Position numbers and translations under genes: made by a program
Shown here: positions 38,428 to 51,346 of the stretch, one piece after another
Layout of the letters: each line of letters begins with the position of its first letter
Position numbering within the stretch: position 1 is the first letter of the stretch
Origin: Dipylidium caninum
Taxonomy: Eukaryota; Platyhelminthes; Cestoda; Cyclophyllidea; Dipylidiidae
Length of the DNA: 64,000 nucleotides
Reading direction: 5' to 3'
Assembly (NCBI GenBank): GCA_017562135.1
Contig: QEYB01001312.1
Location: 620,001-684,000 of the forward strand
Notes under the pieces: model-generated
Seen by the model: only the letters and a program-made list of their open reading frames with translations
Databases searched by the model: none
What the model was told of the DNA's origin: nothing

Positions 38428-40616
38428 CTGAAAGCCGCGCTGATACTAGCAATGACTTCTAGGAGACGAAGGTACAACTGGACCGCTTAAGTCTATTCTA
38501 CAAGGTTGACTTGAGCCATTTTTGAGAGGGATGGAATTGTGTGATCAAATTAGCCGGTGGGGAGAACCGCCAGACAGGAAAGGAAGTTGTGTTGTGCCCA
38601 ATGAACTGACTTTCGAGACAAACAGAAGTCCGGGACACGTCAGATAATTTGCCGATGTATGTGGACTTTATTCCTTGAAGCAGGGGTGAATTTGCTGTTT
38701 TAGAAAAATTCGCTGTCTTTCTTAAAATCGGCACTCAACCGTCAAAAGGTCTGCTAATCTGGGCAAGCAAAAAAGCAAGGTGGCATGAGGAATATGCCGT
38801 CTCAGTAATTCATACAATTTGGTGAAAAAGTGCTTTGGAAGAGGCATAAAAGGGAAGAAACAGAATAGGTGGTGTGAAGTCGCCCACGCTATCGAGCTCC
38901 GTAAGTCCTTCTGCTCAATGCCACCATCCCCAATGTGATGCACTACTCATATCAGGTGCAAGTAGCATATGACCGGATGGTGTGATGGGTGTGCGTAATC
39001 GGAAGCGCAAAGAAGGTTCCCTCAACCTTGCCTCCGTTATGGCACTACTAAGAATATTTCTATTGCGGTCAACACACGGTATCCACAACCGAGGAGGATG
39101 AAGGCGAAGTTGCAGATGCGAGCCGTGCCTCCCTCGTATTCTCTGGGTGTCGGAGCTACGTGGCCTGGGAGAATGAGGCGGGCCACCTCTGCTACGACAG
39201 AGCTGACCAGTGAGACGGACTAAAATGGTGGCGGGAGAAGATAGAATTACCCGGAACTATCTCTTGGGCCAACTTGTAACCCGTCAATTTGGTAGACAAA
39301 CCGAAAAACAGCCAATGGGAGGGTTGAGGGAGGAACTAAAAACGACTCGTTTGTCATGGCGTACGGAAGTTGGCACAATTAACGAGCCTGAGAGGAAGCC
39401 AATTTGACAAACTCTTCAGCGAAAAGACTTCACCTCCAACCAACCTTATTTATAGCCCAGCTCACCAAATTTGGTGTTTCACACCTCGAAAACAGCTCGA
39501 CGTAAGCATCGCTCCTAGTCTGCCCCTACACGCCCACCGCCACAACCATCCTCGCCTGTCCGTTGATAATCTCGGCCGACCAATGGGGGGAAGACACTTT
39601 TGAATCATTTTAGTCAGAATTCCCCTGTAATTGTTACCATCATAACAACGCGCAAGGACGATCACGAGGGAGTGTCACGCACCAATAAACAGACGCGCTG
39701 CCATGTTCACAGCCTGAACTTTCCGAAAGAGGCCTTAGATCTGATGTTTTTTAGGACGAAAATTATTGAGAATCAGGCGTAGGAGGCAAAAGCCTCAGCG
39801 GGGGCTGCGCTCTCCTAGGGTGAACAGAGGGAAAATGGGAGTCCGTTGCAGTTTTAGAGCAACAACAAGTCGCTCCAATAAACGACACCTCAACATTTTG
39901 GCTCAAACGTCCGCCAAAATGGTCGTGGTGCCTGTGTCTTCCGCAAAAAGTTCTCTCCCCCAGGTCTAACACACTCCAAATTGGCAGGCAGATGAACAGG
40001 AAAGCAGGCAAGCAAGGAAGCGGGCAGATGAAGCGAGGCTCTTCGTGCACTTGGTAAAAATTGCGATGTAATGATAAAAAAAGCGTGTTTGTAAGGCCAC
40101 ACTGAGGCCACATTGGTGGGGTGTGGTGGAGGACATTGACTGGCCTCCGAATCTCGTGCTGCACAGCTCGAATTCACTGCACGACGCCTAGCAAAGTTGA
40201 TGTCGGGTTCGGGCTGCACCCCCCACCCCTTTCCGGGCGGACTCGGGGGCGGAGAGGGTGGGAGTGTGGAGAAGCACACCTGCAACAAGCGGGCGACATG
40301 CGACACGAGTTTGACGCAAATCGTTGTGACGCAGAAGCTCACAATGTGGAGGAGAAAGCCTTCAACACGCGATACTTGTTGCTTGGGTATCGTGGACAGG
40401 CAACGCAGCAGTGATTGTGCATTATCTTTTTTTTTTGAATAATAAAGGTAGGGCAAATTTTCAGAAAAACGGTAAGTCTTCAGTCCTCCGCGACGTCTAC
40501 CAGCCAGTCTTGAGCAATGCGGCAGAAAACCAATTCAACCGTACACACGACCAAACACGGCATCTGTCCAGCCAACAGAAAGCCATCCAAGTCGGAGGAG
40601 AAGCAAACCAGCTTAC

Positions 40617-40858
40617 TCGATCCGTAAGGGGTTCTTTTGCCCCTCCGCCTCGCCCAGAGGGAGCAGGAGGTTTGAGGTTGGTCGCACCCTCTGGATGCGT
40701 CGATCAACAGCAGGCAGGGGAGCCCTCGGGACCGACCGGTCCCGCGAGGACCGCGGCAGTGTGCTGGCGGTGGCAGACGGTGAGAAGGCGGCACCGGACG
40801 AGTCTCCTTCCTTTAGATTCTCCGTCGAGGGTGCGTAGACTATCGGAATCGATGGTAC
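40617..40858 (-). CDS. RAPGEF1: RAPGEF1 candidate Pro/Ser-rich exon
   Basis: Acceptor cgccctatcctgcag and donor GA|GTAAGC bound 242 nt, phase 0 in, phase 2 out. The peptide begins VPSIPIVYAPSTENLKEGDS, continues Ser/Pro/Arg-rich and ends with LLLPLGEAEGQKNPLRI. It reads like a disordered linker. Good third-position GC bias. Confidence 0.5.
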
Positions 40859-41429
40859 CTGCAGGATAGGGCGACAAGAGATGGACTCGCAGTCTAACCG
40901 ACGGGGAAGGAGTAACGTGGTGGCCCACTTACCGCGGGCAGTTAATCGGTTGGACAAATTTTGTTTTCCCTAGGACTGAGGCCTACTCCTATGATTTCGA
41001 TTTCGTGAACGAATCGCAATTGCTTCCATTTCCTTGCTTGGGTAGGAACCCTCTCGAACAAATGCTAAAGACCTTTCGGTGTGTGTAGGGACGCGGGTGA
41101 GTGTGCAGTGGCGGAGCAAATGTTTTGTCTTAGGAAAAACCACAGCCTTCAAGGAGAGGGGAATGACTGCCGCGGACAGGAGCGTTTTTAGAGGCTTAGA
41201 CAGAGGGCAGATTTGTGCGCCAGAACCTAAAGTCTGGACGGAATGTGGATGGCGGGAGGGTAAATGGATTGTGGGGTGGCGGAAGAGCGGAGAACGAGGA
41301 CCGGCGAAGCCGATTAAGGCTGGCAGGGTGACATTTAGACAAAGTGAAACAGAAGGAGGATAAACACGAAACCCCTCGGCCTGTTTGGCGAGACCGCACT
41401 AGACGGTCATCCGGCGAGAGCACACGCAC

Positions 41430-41472
41430 CAGTGTTAACCGAGGACGTGACGAGCCTCCGACCAGCCACAGT
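41430..41472 (-). CDS. RAPGEF1: RAPGEF1 candidate micro-exon b
   Basis: A 43-nt exon between ggcctactggctgag and CTG|GTGCGT. It supplies one base to complete the codon from micro-exon a and then fourteen codons (LWLVGGSSRPRLTL), ending in phase 0. It fits the next exon at 40,858. Evidence is only splice signals and phase. Confidence 0.33.
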
Positions 41473-41532
41473 CTCAGCCAGTAGGCCACGAAGTAAACAG
41501 AGGTAAGCCGAAGCGGCTTCAAAACCGTTCAC

Positions 41533-41603
41533 CGCCACACGAAGAAGCGGACGTCGGGACGAGTGAGGGCAAGATCGCTGATAAGTTGTGTGGGCATCAG
41601 AGA
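41533..41603 (-). CDS. RAPGEF1: RAPGEF1 candidate micro-exon a
   Basis: A 71-nt exon after actccatctccag, encoding SLMPTQLISDLALTRPDVRF and a few residues more, ending CG|GTGAAC in phase 2. It joins in phase to the upstream exon at 42,529 and, across a 60-nt intron, to the exon at 41,472. It is short, so the call rests on splice signals and phase. Confidence 0.4.
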
Positions 41604-42528
41604 CTGGAGATGGAGTAAAGTGAGCTAACAACGGGGGGAGGGGAGTAAATAACTCGCCTAATCGCAAATGCTCGAACGAGTAAATGAATGAGCGAGTGTG
41701 TGCATGTAGGACACAGAGCAGATGGAGTGAGAGGAGGCGGTAAGTGGCGAGGCAGGATGGGCGCGAGTGGGACGAACTTCCCAATCCAAACGTCACCGGA
41801 GCACTTTTGACCGAGGAGAAGATCGGCACTTGCTCTGCGCAGTTCCATGCCCACGTCGCCCTGTGTAAGACGCGAACATGTTCTGTGTGCCCCACTGTGC
41901 ATATGTGGCTGCACCCAAAAGTAGAGTTGACGCGGGGAAAAGGTAACCACTGATAATACACCACGTGAAGAGCCGACTGTGGCGTCTCAGTCCGCTCAAC
42001 AGGCGACTGTCTTCCTACAGTAAATGGCTTCGCGGCATGAGAATGAATACCTGCCGACTAAGCCGTGAATCTCCGGAGACATGCGTCGCCGAATCATTGG
42101 GTCCCCGAGGCTCCCCCCGCTGTCCGACAAAAAAGGGAGCCACCAAAAGCAGGTGGCAAAGTTCTCGCCACCTGTTGCTTTATTTCCTCAAGGCCTCCCA
42201 CCTACAAAAAAACGGAAGATGAGGATAGAAAATTAACGCGAATGAGGATGCGATGGGGTATGGTAGGGACATGCCAGCGGAGGTAAGAGTTAGTGAAAGT
42301 GACATAAGAGAAAACTAATTGATAAGCGAACTGTGAGGGGAAGAGTAGGAGGAGGAGGAAAGGTGGCCGGAGGTCAGAGGGTGCGGGAAGGAGGAGCAGA
42401 GGAGATCGAAGTGGAAAATGCTACTAAGGAGACGAGGCAGAGAGGGGCGGAATGGAAAGGGAGCGGAGAGAGGGGAATGTGGAGGCGGGCCGTTCGACGT
42501 GCTAACATGCCGCCTCTTCTTCACTCAC

Positions 42529-42767
42529 CATTCGCACTCGGCATGTCTGCTGGGCGCAGGTGTTGTGCTGGATGGGCGGGCCGGAGGGCGTGGGCTGCGT
42601 GTACTTCTGCACATACGCCACCGTCTTGGAGCGCTCGTGCGGACCCTGTGCCGACTCACGCTTGCACCACTTAGTGTGGAAGAATTCGGCCACATTTCGG
42701 CAGATGCGAGTCTCCAGGCCGGGGTCTTGCGGCTCTGAGCGGCCAAACTTGTACATGTAACTGGTTA
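42529..42767 (-). CDS. RAPGEF1: RAPGEF1 candidate exon, Cys-containing
   Basis: A 239-nt exon with textbook signals: gttttccctcctag acceptor and ATG|GTGAGT donor, phase 1 in and 0 out. The peptide includes TSYMYKFGRSEPQDPG, CRNVAEFFHTKWC and TCAQQTCRVRM. Third positions are GC-rich, unlike the other frames. No family recognised. Two shadow frames on the opposite strand are open but have poor codon bias. Confidence 0.6.
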
Positions 42768-43863
42768 CTAGGAGGGAAAACAGGACTCCACGTTGGCACC
42801 ACCAAAGGACATCCTTAACCGCGGGGCGAGTAGGGTTACTCGGCACCTTCTCGTGCTGCTCATGGAAGTAGAGGGCAACTTCTCTGCACCGCTTCACTGT
42901 GTGCATTTTAACCGCCTCCAAGGAGGAGAGCAGCGAAACTTTTCCCCCCCAACTCAGACGAAAGACGATATAAAGCGCCCACCTCGCCAGTGTGATCCAT
43001 CACTTCGACCTCAGCGCAGCCTACCTCCCTGCAGGTGGTGGCAGTCGAGCCGGTTTTGAAGGCCCGTAAATCCTATTCAATGGAGAGGTTATATAAGTTT
43101 TCCCTCAGTGCAACCTCACACCCGACCAGGTGTTGGACGTCCCACGGTGGCAGTGCACATTCCTTCCATTAGCACAAAATTCCGTGGTAGCCCCTTTCAA
43201 TGCCGGTCGGTAACCAAGTGTGCGTATCTTTTGTCTGGTAATCGTTGCAAGCGGAGCGGCCACACGAACATTATCTTCTGGCATAGCCAGTCCACCGCTC
43301 ACTCCAAGCCAAACTTTACTTAGAGCTACTCCACTTCCGGAGCAGCGAATGCTCGAGGAGTATGGAGGTGCCGACTACGCAGGAATGCCGATAGGCCACG
43401 TGGCACCCAGGCTTTGGCTGACATTTTGGTAAACACATCGCGGGTGTATTTAGGAGAAGGAGAGGAATAAGGGGAGTCGCCTGCCACGCACCACGATAAA
43501 CACGCAGAGTGAAAGACTAGTCTACCAGTGGCTCGAAAATGCCACCTGAGCTGAAGGGCAACCGATTTATTCTGTGATGAGGCGATTAGGAGGGCTGTGG
43601 TAACGCGTCTGTTACAGTCCTTTCGGTGAAAAGTAAAAGTCCTTTACGCAACCCTTCTCCACCCATCGGCGCTTAGGTAATTCTGGCTGGAAGTCGGAAG
43701 GGGAAAGGAGAGGGACGGTTGCAGCGCCGGGCCAGCCATTGCTATCGCATCGCCTGTCTCACCCATGGGTCAGGCGAGAAACGAAATTTTTTGAGACAAT
43801 CAACGAATCTACAGGGTGAAGGTCACCTCGAATGCATGATCGCGGACAACACCGAGGACTTAC

Positions 43864-44209
43864 GGGTATTATTGGACGTCGAGGATACCGAGGACGATGT
43901 TGACGACGTGGGAGGTGCGGGTGGCTTGCCATTGCTGCCACTGCTGCTACTGCTGGTGCTAGAATCCTCTCCAAGCGATGGCGCCGTAGTGGAAGTGGAG
44001 GCGGAGGCGACCTCGTCACCCTTTGCCATCCGTAGACAACCGACCTCCGAGGGTTGTGCGGAGAAGGGACAGGATTTGGATTTTGTGGACATCGGTTCGG
44101 CCAGACAGGTGTGCATCGAGTCGAGTCGGCAGGCCTGCAACTGACCCTGGGGCACCTGACGCGACAAGTCTGGTCCGCTGCCGTCGGGCAGGGAGGGCGC
44201 CACAACCAC
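43864..44209 (-). CDS. RAPGEF1: RAPGEF1 candidate Ser-rich exon
   Basis: Acceptor gtctcttgcag and donor ACCC|GTAAGT bound a 346-nt exon, phase 0 in and phase 1 out. The peptide starts VVVAPSLPDG, has several cysteines (QACRLDSMHTCLAEP), then a strongly Ser/Thr-rich low-complexity end with a PPAPP element. It is probably a disordered linker. It joins in phase to 42,767. Confidence 0.55.
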
Positions 44210-46759
44210 CTGCAAGAGACATTCTCTCGGACCTAAATCGTACTTGCTGCGGCCATTTAACTCATGACATTGTAGCATTTGGAATAAGCGTTGCAACTCC
44301 TAGTTTTGGGACTTCCATCCTCCATCATCGTCTAGAATACGAGGATCGAGTAGTCTCGAAAATAAGCAAACGTAGGCGACGAGTCCTGAGTAGTCAAAAA
44401 ACATTTTGAAAGTGGCCACGCTTAGGGGGCATTCGTCTACGGAGTAGGACCTGGTGATTCACCAGATGATTGAATTACGAGCTGAGCATTTCGAATCGAA
44501 GGTTGCCGAGAGTCTGCTAGACGAGGCCGGAAGGAAGGCAAGAGAGTTTGGCGGTGAGTGAGAGGAACTAGTCTTTGCCGAAATCAGGAAGAAGTACGGG
44601 ACGAATGAATAATCATCGGCTCAGTGACTGGGCCTTGGAGTGAGGCCGAGGAAGAGGATGCCGACCGAGAGCGGCGTCCGACTGCAGCGCCTTATCAGAC
44701 GGCCTAAGGCGCATGATGGAAGGGGATGCGAGGGGGCTGTTCGGGCAGAGGCCAAGTGTAAGTGCAGGACTCGTCTCCGAACTCCCTCTTCACACGCTGC
44801 CACTTTATGTGTCAGAGGATGTTGGGAGACGCATCGAACCTAAGCGAAAGAGAAGGAAATGTGCAGGAACAATTTCCAACTCGTTCGACGAACATGCAGC
44901 GAAGAAAGAAGCGGTCTTTTGAGAGCTGTAAAAAGGGCCATTGGGTTAAGGCGCGAGACATCAGTGAACCCCCTTGTTTGCCTCTAGTCTCTCATCCACG
45001 CGATGTCATCTCAAAAGATTTCGGGGTAAAAGGTGCTGCAGGCGCGGAGACGGGAGAGGAGAGGGGTTAAAGTTAGGCTTCACGCGTTGGCCAAAAATTT
45101 TATGGATACGCCCCTCGCGGCTCCTCGGGGTTGAGGATTTGGAGCAAATCGAATCAACGGACAATGAAAATGGTTTCTGGCACTGCCCCCTTCTTTAAGA
45201 CGAGTGTCTGCGCTCACCTCCAACCTCCATGGGCTGAGAGCAGGGAGTGAACAGGCAGAAGTTTGTTTGGCGGCTCTTTGGCCTCCAACCAGTCGCCCGT
45301 CCCCACCGCCCTGGTGCCCGCCAGCAACACACTTTTTTGCATACCGCACAACGACTTTGGCGCCAGGGAGGATGAAACCACTGCCGTGGCATTCTCCTCC
45401 TCATCCATTTCACCACGGCCTCACTCTATCAGAAGTGTGCGTCGCGTCTCGGAGCTCGTCTTCTCGTCATCTCACACTGTTACCGAACCCGTGCCCTAAC
45501 AACTGAGGAAGCGCCGAGACCCGCGGACACACACACGCCAGCAGGTAGAAGTCTTACCAAAGAGGGGAGGAGACCCACCAACTCAGTCTCATCACGTCTT
45601 CTTCGCTCACAGCACTTTTGTACTTCCATCACCCACGTTGATGACTTCCACCGAGGGGCAGGTGGGAGGAGAGAGAACTGTCTTCGGCGATGCAGAGGTC
45701 AGGACTTTAACTCGGGAACTCAAGATTACCGAATGCAAACAGCCATGCTCATAAAGGAGGCACCAGCGTGGGCAGCGGGTGGAGGGTTTCGAGCGGGATG
45801 GGGCGGGGATCAAAGAGGCGTCCCTCTGGGCAATACGTCAAGATACTATTTGTAGAGCTACGAATTCACCACTCCTGCATGTAATGGTGGACACGTTGGA
45901 AAGCTCACAATTTCAGGGGGGGGGAGTGCACAGCAGAAGCTTCTCCTCCAGTGTCGTCTTGGCAGAAAGAATGAGGCCATGGGTGTCTTTCCGCACAGGA
46001 TCACTGCGCGCCTTCCTCCGATGCCATTGATTGTGCTCTTCCTGCGCTTCTTATTCAAAACTCCTGCTAATAATTGCGATGGCGAAATGGTTTGTGCTTT
46101 TCAGGTCAAACGGAGATTTGGGAACGCCCTTCCGGGTAGAGCAAACTGCTGCAATAACAGTTGATGCAGCGGTAGATGATGTTATGCCCAACCTATGCTC
46201 TCACTCAAGCAGACGGGGGAAGGGGAAAGCACAAGTTTGACCGGCGATTCGAGGCTAGCCGGAAGCTTTGAAGTCGACACCGCCACGCGAAGCCACGGAG
46301 TGGGAAGCGAATTGGAGGGACTCGTGACAGCACCTCCGGAACACTGTCGACCTATTCGCGGCTTTCGCTGCCGTCTCCCCGCCCCGTCGGTCGGCCCTTC
46401 GAGTGCCTAGTCTGCGCATGTGCACTCGCGTAAGTAATACAGAAAAAGGCCTTCTTCGAAGCCGGTCCTTACGAGTTAATCAGTCATAAAGGAAGGTGCG
46501 GCCACCGATGAGTCCGCTACGTCGTCACCGCACATACACAAGCGCGACCTGATTGTTACTACCGCGCAAAGAACGGAACAGGCTGTCCGGAACTGGTTCA
46601 GACGTGCTGTCAACCCATCCACGAAGGGAGGAGTAATCACTCTGAAGCCTTAAAACGTTTCCTTTTTTTCTTGCGTCTAGACGCTACGGACCCCGAACGC
46701 TTTGAGGCTCCGTCCTACTCCTCTCCACAGAGCCGTTGCCACTGGAGAGCATCCAGTTT

Positions 46760-46793
46760 CCTCCTCCTCCTCCTCCTCCTCCTCCTCCTCCTC
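46760..46793. repeat. (CCT)11 microsatellite
   Basis: About eleven CCT units (AGG on the minus strand) in a candidate RAPGEF1 intron. It creates poly-Pro and poly-Leu shadow frames on the plus strand. Confidence 0.9.
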
Positions 46794-47542
46794 AGCCCCA
46801 ACTACTCCAAATGGACGCCCAATTTTCTGTCTGGACAGAGGAAAATTGGTGGAGGAATGTGGCTAGTGGAATGAGTTTAAATGAAACCCAAATTCCAAAA
46901 CACGCTCGACAGCAAAACTGGCCGCGTGCCAGTGCCTGACAACGAAATGACAAGCCTAAACGGTCTATTTTGGGGCCTTTTCATAAGCCTCACAATATGT
47001 GGCATTAATTCGTTTCAATGCGTGAGAGGACTTTTCAATTTCCGCCAGACCCAACGGAATAAGCAGAGTCGAGGGCTATTTGTAGCCTCATAGGCGGTGA
47101 ATTAGCGCGCCAAGCGTTAGCATTGAGCCAAGTGTTCAGCAGAGCCTTGTTTGAAGTATAAATCGCGAAAGAATTGGAAGGAAAAGGAGCCTGTGCGTGC
47201 ATTAATGCAATGAGAGGTAAATACAAGGTGAGAGACTTAAAATGTCAAAAGATTTCCGCTTAAATTCGTTTTTCCCGCAGGACGTGGTGGTTCACGTCCC
47301 GACACCACCCGCCACCGACGCGTGCACTTAAATTGGCGGAATTCGGGAGAGATAAGCTGAAACGAGAGGCTCAGACACCATCCTTCGGGCGAAAGGCTGA
47401 GCGTCGTCACGATAACGCGCCACATCTCACGGGTAGAGGAGCCGCCCGAGATCGCGCTAATCATCCCCCATTAATCAGTGTAGGGCGAAAAAGTGCCGGC
47501 AGAGAGGGCAGTGGCAAAAAGAGGAATGAGGCAGCGGCGTAC

Positions 47543-47903
47543 TTGTCTGCAGACGTGTCGCTGGAACACGATGTGACGCTTGAAGTAGCGCTTGTACTTC
47601 TTCCCGTTGGCGAATATCATCTCAAAGTCGTCTTCGGTGTCCGATTTGGTCTCTGCGTGGCAGCAGGGTGTGTGTCGTGCGCCTCCATCGCCGCCTTCCA
47701 CCTCGTCGCAGCACTGGGCACCGGGCGAAGGTTCGGATCCGCTGGTCTTGTTCTGCCGGTCCTTCTGCAAGTGAATGGGAGGCGCGATGATCTCGTCCTC
47801 TCCGAAGGGAGTCGTGCCAATGAAACAGAGACTATTAAAGGGAGCGCCACTATCGAAGCCCTGCAGCAGCATCAAAAGGCAGCCTACATCCTCTGTCAAG
47901 TGC
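47543..47903 (-). CDS. RAPGEF1: RAPGEF1 candidate exon, acidic with basic end
   Basis: A 361-nt exon after gtgggtttag, ending CAA|GTACGC in phase 0. The peptide runs HLTEDVGCLLMLLQGFDSG, then IIAPPIHLQKDRQ, a Cys/Gly/Glu-rich stretch, and a segment with FEMIFANGKKYKRYFKR. It is clearly protein-like, with high GC at third positions, and joins in phase to 44,209. I do not recognise a named domain; the fit to C3G rests on phase continuity only. Confidence 0.5.
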
Positions 47904-47946
47904 CTAAACCCACAGACGAGTCGTCATGTAACTGACGCGCTGACAC

Positions 47947-48081
47947 CCATCCTGCAGGGCCCAGGCGAAGAGGCTCTCCGGAGTCGGACCCAGTCGTTCT
48001 GGTCCCATTTGTTTACTGCGCGGCATGCACAAAGTGGAACATCCAGGAGAGTCGGTCGAATTTCCATAATGCGAAAGATTT
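47947..48081 (-). CDS. RAPGEF1: RAPGEF1 candidate exon upstream of a 43-nt intron
   Basis: Acceptor ttggtcaaagtcttttcggacag starts the exon with one leftover base, requiring a phase-2 exon upstream that I did not find. The frame runs through PRSKQMGPERLGPTPESLF and reaches a stop 40 bases past GAT GG. If GTGTCAG at 47,946 is used as donor, a 43-nt intron is removed and the frame continues into the next exon as QDGHLTEDVG. Another frame is also open here, so this exon is less secure. Confidence 0.4.
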
Positions 48082-49048
48082 CTGTCCGAAAAGACTTTGA
48101 CCAAAAAAGGGGGCTAAAGCAACCGGAAGTTTCATCATGGCGTCGCTAATCGTCCGCCAGGCGTTATCGCCGAATCTGCACCTCCCAATTTCGCGCTTCT
48201 CTGCCAGCGTGCGTCCTCCCCCCACCTTCCTGAAAATTAATCAACGCGGACGTGAGGCGAGGCGAGGCGCGTATGTGTGCTCGAGTTGAAGATGTAGTCT
48301 TATCGCAGGCAACATCTCCGTCGCGGTGACTAAACTGTTCTGTTGGGGGCAGCGGTTGTGGGGCTTCGGCACCGCGACACACCGCAACGAGGCGATGGTA
48401 AGCCGGCGCTTTGCCCCGCCCTTGCGGTGACATGACGACAAGTTACGCGACTGTCTGCACGATCCCGTTCTCAGTGACGTAGGGAGAAGTTGGCGAAAAA
48501 GTTTGACGCATTGTGCGTACGTAAGATGCGTGTGTGGGAGGTAGAATCAACTGTGTAAGGACGTACGATTCAATGGCGAATCGCATGCCGACGCTTCGCA
48601 CAGGTGGACCGTAAGGTGGACCTGCATGTGATGAGAAACGCGATCTCTCGCAATACAAATGCGCTACGTCGGACGGGAGGGGAGGCGAAGAATTGGGTAA
48701 CCCCTGGGGCCCGAAGTCGCCCGACATTGCGCCCATCATCCTGCAACGCCTCCGGCCGTTGAGCGGAAAACTAACTGTTCGACTTTCACCTTCTGCCAAC
48801 AGGGTGGCACACAAAGCCCGCTTTACATTTCACCTCAAGGTAGTGACTCTGGGACATTCTCAGGTTTCAGACGGGATATTCATCCATTCGCGATGCTGGC
48901 TGACCGCACGGGGAATCCAGGATGTTGACCATGCACTGGTGCGTGACACCGAGGTCGACCGTCAGGCCATCGAGAAGCTATTGCTTCATGCGTTGCAGAA
49001 GCCCTTTTTAAATGAGTTAGCTGACCAAAGAACGGTCAAAAATCTCAC

Positions 49049-49174
49049 CTCCTTGTAAGCGCCGTTTTGTATTCGCCGAACAGCGGTCAGAACCTCGCCC
49101 TGCATTGAGGTGTCGCTGAGGAGGCCGGCTTCGCACTCAGCCAGGGACGTCACGAGGCTGTTGGGAAGTGTCGT
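49049..49174 (-). CDS. RAPGEF1: RAPGEF1 candidate short exon, helical
   Basis: A 126-nt (42-codon) exon with acceptor ctctcttcctcgacacag and donor GAG|GTGAGA, phase 0 on both sides. The peptide contains SLAECEAGLLSDTSMQGEVL and ends RRIQNGAYKE, with a helix-like pattern and high GC at third codon positions. A second AG 17 bases downstream is an alternative start. No family assigned from this exon alone. Confidence 0.5.
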
Positions 49175-49752
49175 CTGTGTCGAGGAAGAGAGACGGTGAG
49201 AAAGGTTGCCACATGTTCTCCGAGGGTGTTAAGGCGAAACGAAAAGGTGCCCGTCTTCCCTCTCATCCCCTCCCAACTACCAGCTCTTCGCAGTTGTGCC
49301 CTACCACTTGGCTGCGCGGTCTCCATGAGGCTTCTTGACCTACTTTCAGAGTTGATAAGGTGACATTTTCGTCTCAGAGAAGACGCAGAACACTACATAC
49401 GTGCACAAACAGATCTCATTCTCGCCGGGAGTCCTCGGACTGCGGGAGTGATCATCGTGCGGAAATCAGGGGAAGAAGTAAAGTTTCGCGGGCGCGGAAA
49501 GAACAATTGCGCATTCCCTCGCCTGTAGCCACGGCACAGAGCGCTGTTGAGGGGCTGTGGCCCGGAGTAAAAAAGCTCACTAAAAAACGAGGAGTGTGCG
49601 GCAAGAGCCCATCCAGGGTGGAGCATCGGTGCACATGCAGTTAAATGCATTTGGCACGGAGGACAGGCCATGTAGAGTCATGGAGATCGACGGCTGTCAC
49701 ATGATCCTCTTTTCGTCTCATGAATTGTTGCATTTTCTACCCGCACGCACAT

Positions 49753-49769
49753 ACACACACACACACACA
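49753..49769. repeat. (AC)8 microsatellite
   Basis: Eight AC units and one extra A. Confidence 0.85.
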
Positions 49770-51006
49770 GCGCCGCGCTGAATGACATAGAGGAGAAACC
49801 ACCAGAGATGGCTGCCCTGCAGCCTAGTCGACACGTCCACAGAGGCTGCGGTAAATAAGATACCCGGACAATTATGTTCCCAAGGCGACTCGTGAGTTGC
49901 GCCTATTGGGACTCTTCCGCTCTCAAGGCCATTCGGAGATGGCCGCGGCTGTGGGGACAAATGCAGCCTAAACAATGAGGCACTTGGGAAGAGGTCTTTC
50001 GAGTGGCCTGCAGATTCCGGCAGGAAAGGAGGTGCTCTGACAGAAGAACAGGCGAGAAAACCAACATTATGCGGAGGCGAGGGGAGACGGCGTGCGTGGG
50101 GAAGACGAGGACTCCGGGGAGGGAAATGGCCCCCATCAGCAGCCGCTCATTGGCTCTGGTGGGGTTTGAAAACACGCACAGCTATTAATTTTAAGAACAG
50201 CGGAGGGGGGCGGGAAGGAGGGGAGAGGCAATACAGTGCACCTGGGAAAGGTGTAGTTAAACACTATTTAGTTCGACAGTGGAAGGTCTTGACGATGCCA
50301 CATCGACCTCATGCTTCATGCTCGGGTGTTGGCCGCATGCGGCCAGACAGTGCAGGGACAATTCGTAGGAGAATGCGACGGTTTTCTTGCCCAGGCGGGA
50401 GAGAGAACAAGTTTTTAGAATTACGTTGAAAGGGAGAAGAATGGTAAAGTGGGAAAAGAGCCAACTCGGGCCAACTGCCAGTGTCACCCACCGCCTTCGG
50501 CATCCTTCGTTCGAATGGGTGCTCGGCTAAGGGGAATGACATGACTTTGAGAAGCCTCCCTCGCGGAGTCGACACCGCAGTGCCCAAGACCCGATCGTAC
50601 ATGTGCGCACACAGATGCACGAGACTCAGAGGGTGTCGCTCGAACGAGCAGACACCGAAGCTCCCTTGTTGCCATGTCGAGTTTGCTCACTGCCAAGGTG
50701 AGAAGGAACAATCAAGCCTGAAACAGACGGTACATGGGGATGCTGGAAGGCTTTGTTCCTTCAGGAGCAGCGTCGTAGTTGTCGTTGGTCTGAAAGACTT
50801 GCTGCTCGACCGAATTGCAGGCTTTGAGCACGGAGTCCAGTGAGGCCCGGCGACGGTCGACTTGGCGGTCCTCATGACGTCGGCGCGCCTGACTGCGAAA
50901 CCCGTGGCAGACTCAAGACCCACCACCTCTTCCCTTGTGCCTCTAATCAGAAGTTCTCGTGTCCAGTGTGACTCGAAAGGAGAGGAATGAGGCTAGGGGG
51001 ACTTGC

Positions 51007-51346
51007 CAGTTCCAGCGGCTCCCACGGTCCGCCCTCGGAACACCCGTTCATCTTGTTCACATCAGCCATGAGGCCCGCCTTTCGACCGGCACCGACGGAA
51101 CAGTAGAGGGGTCTCAAACCAGCGGCGGGTGTTGTGGAGCAGGGCAGTGACGGTGGTGGCGGCGGGGGTGGAGATGACGCCGTCTTCGAGTTCAGTGAAT
51201 AGCCAAGCCGGACGCAGTGGGGTCCGCCTCCATCTACGCCAACGCGGCAATCCTTGTCGTCCAATTGCGTCCCTCTTATCTCATTCTCCTTCTCGCTCGC
51301 GTCCGAATCATCCGCGTGGGGAAGATCCAATGAGTCCAAGTTCAAA
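51007..51346 (-). CDS. RAPGEF1: RAPGEF1 candidate exon with acidic and polyproline segments
   Basis: A strong acceptor (ttttttgctgtttcag) starts a frame that needs two bases from the previous exon, as supplied by 52,039. The peptide is acidic (DLPHADDSDASEKENE), then has seven prolines in a row, then a Gly/Cys-containing end. No GT donor fits the open frame. CTG|GCAAGT would be a GC-AG donor, giving phase 0 and an in-frame join to 49,174. The frame otherwise stops at 50,947. No domain recognised. Confidence 0.45.

Noticed and set aside
46736..46939. Poly-Pro/poly-Leu plus-strand ORFs
   Set aside because: They are created by the (CCT)11 repeat.
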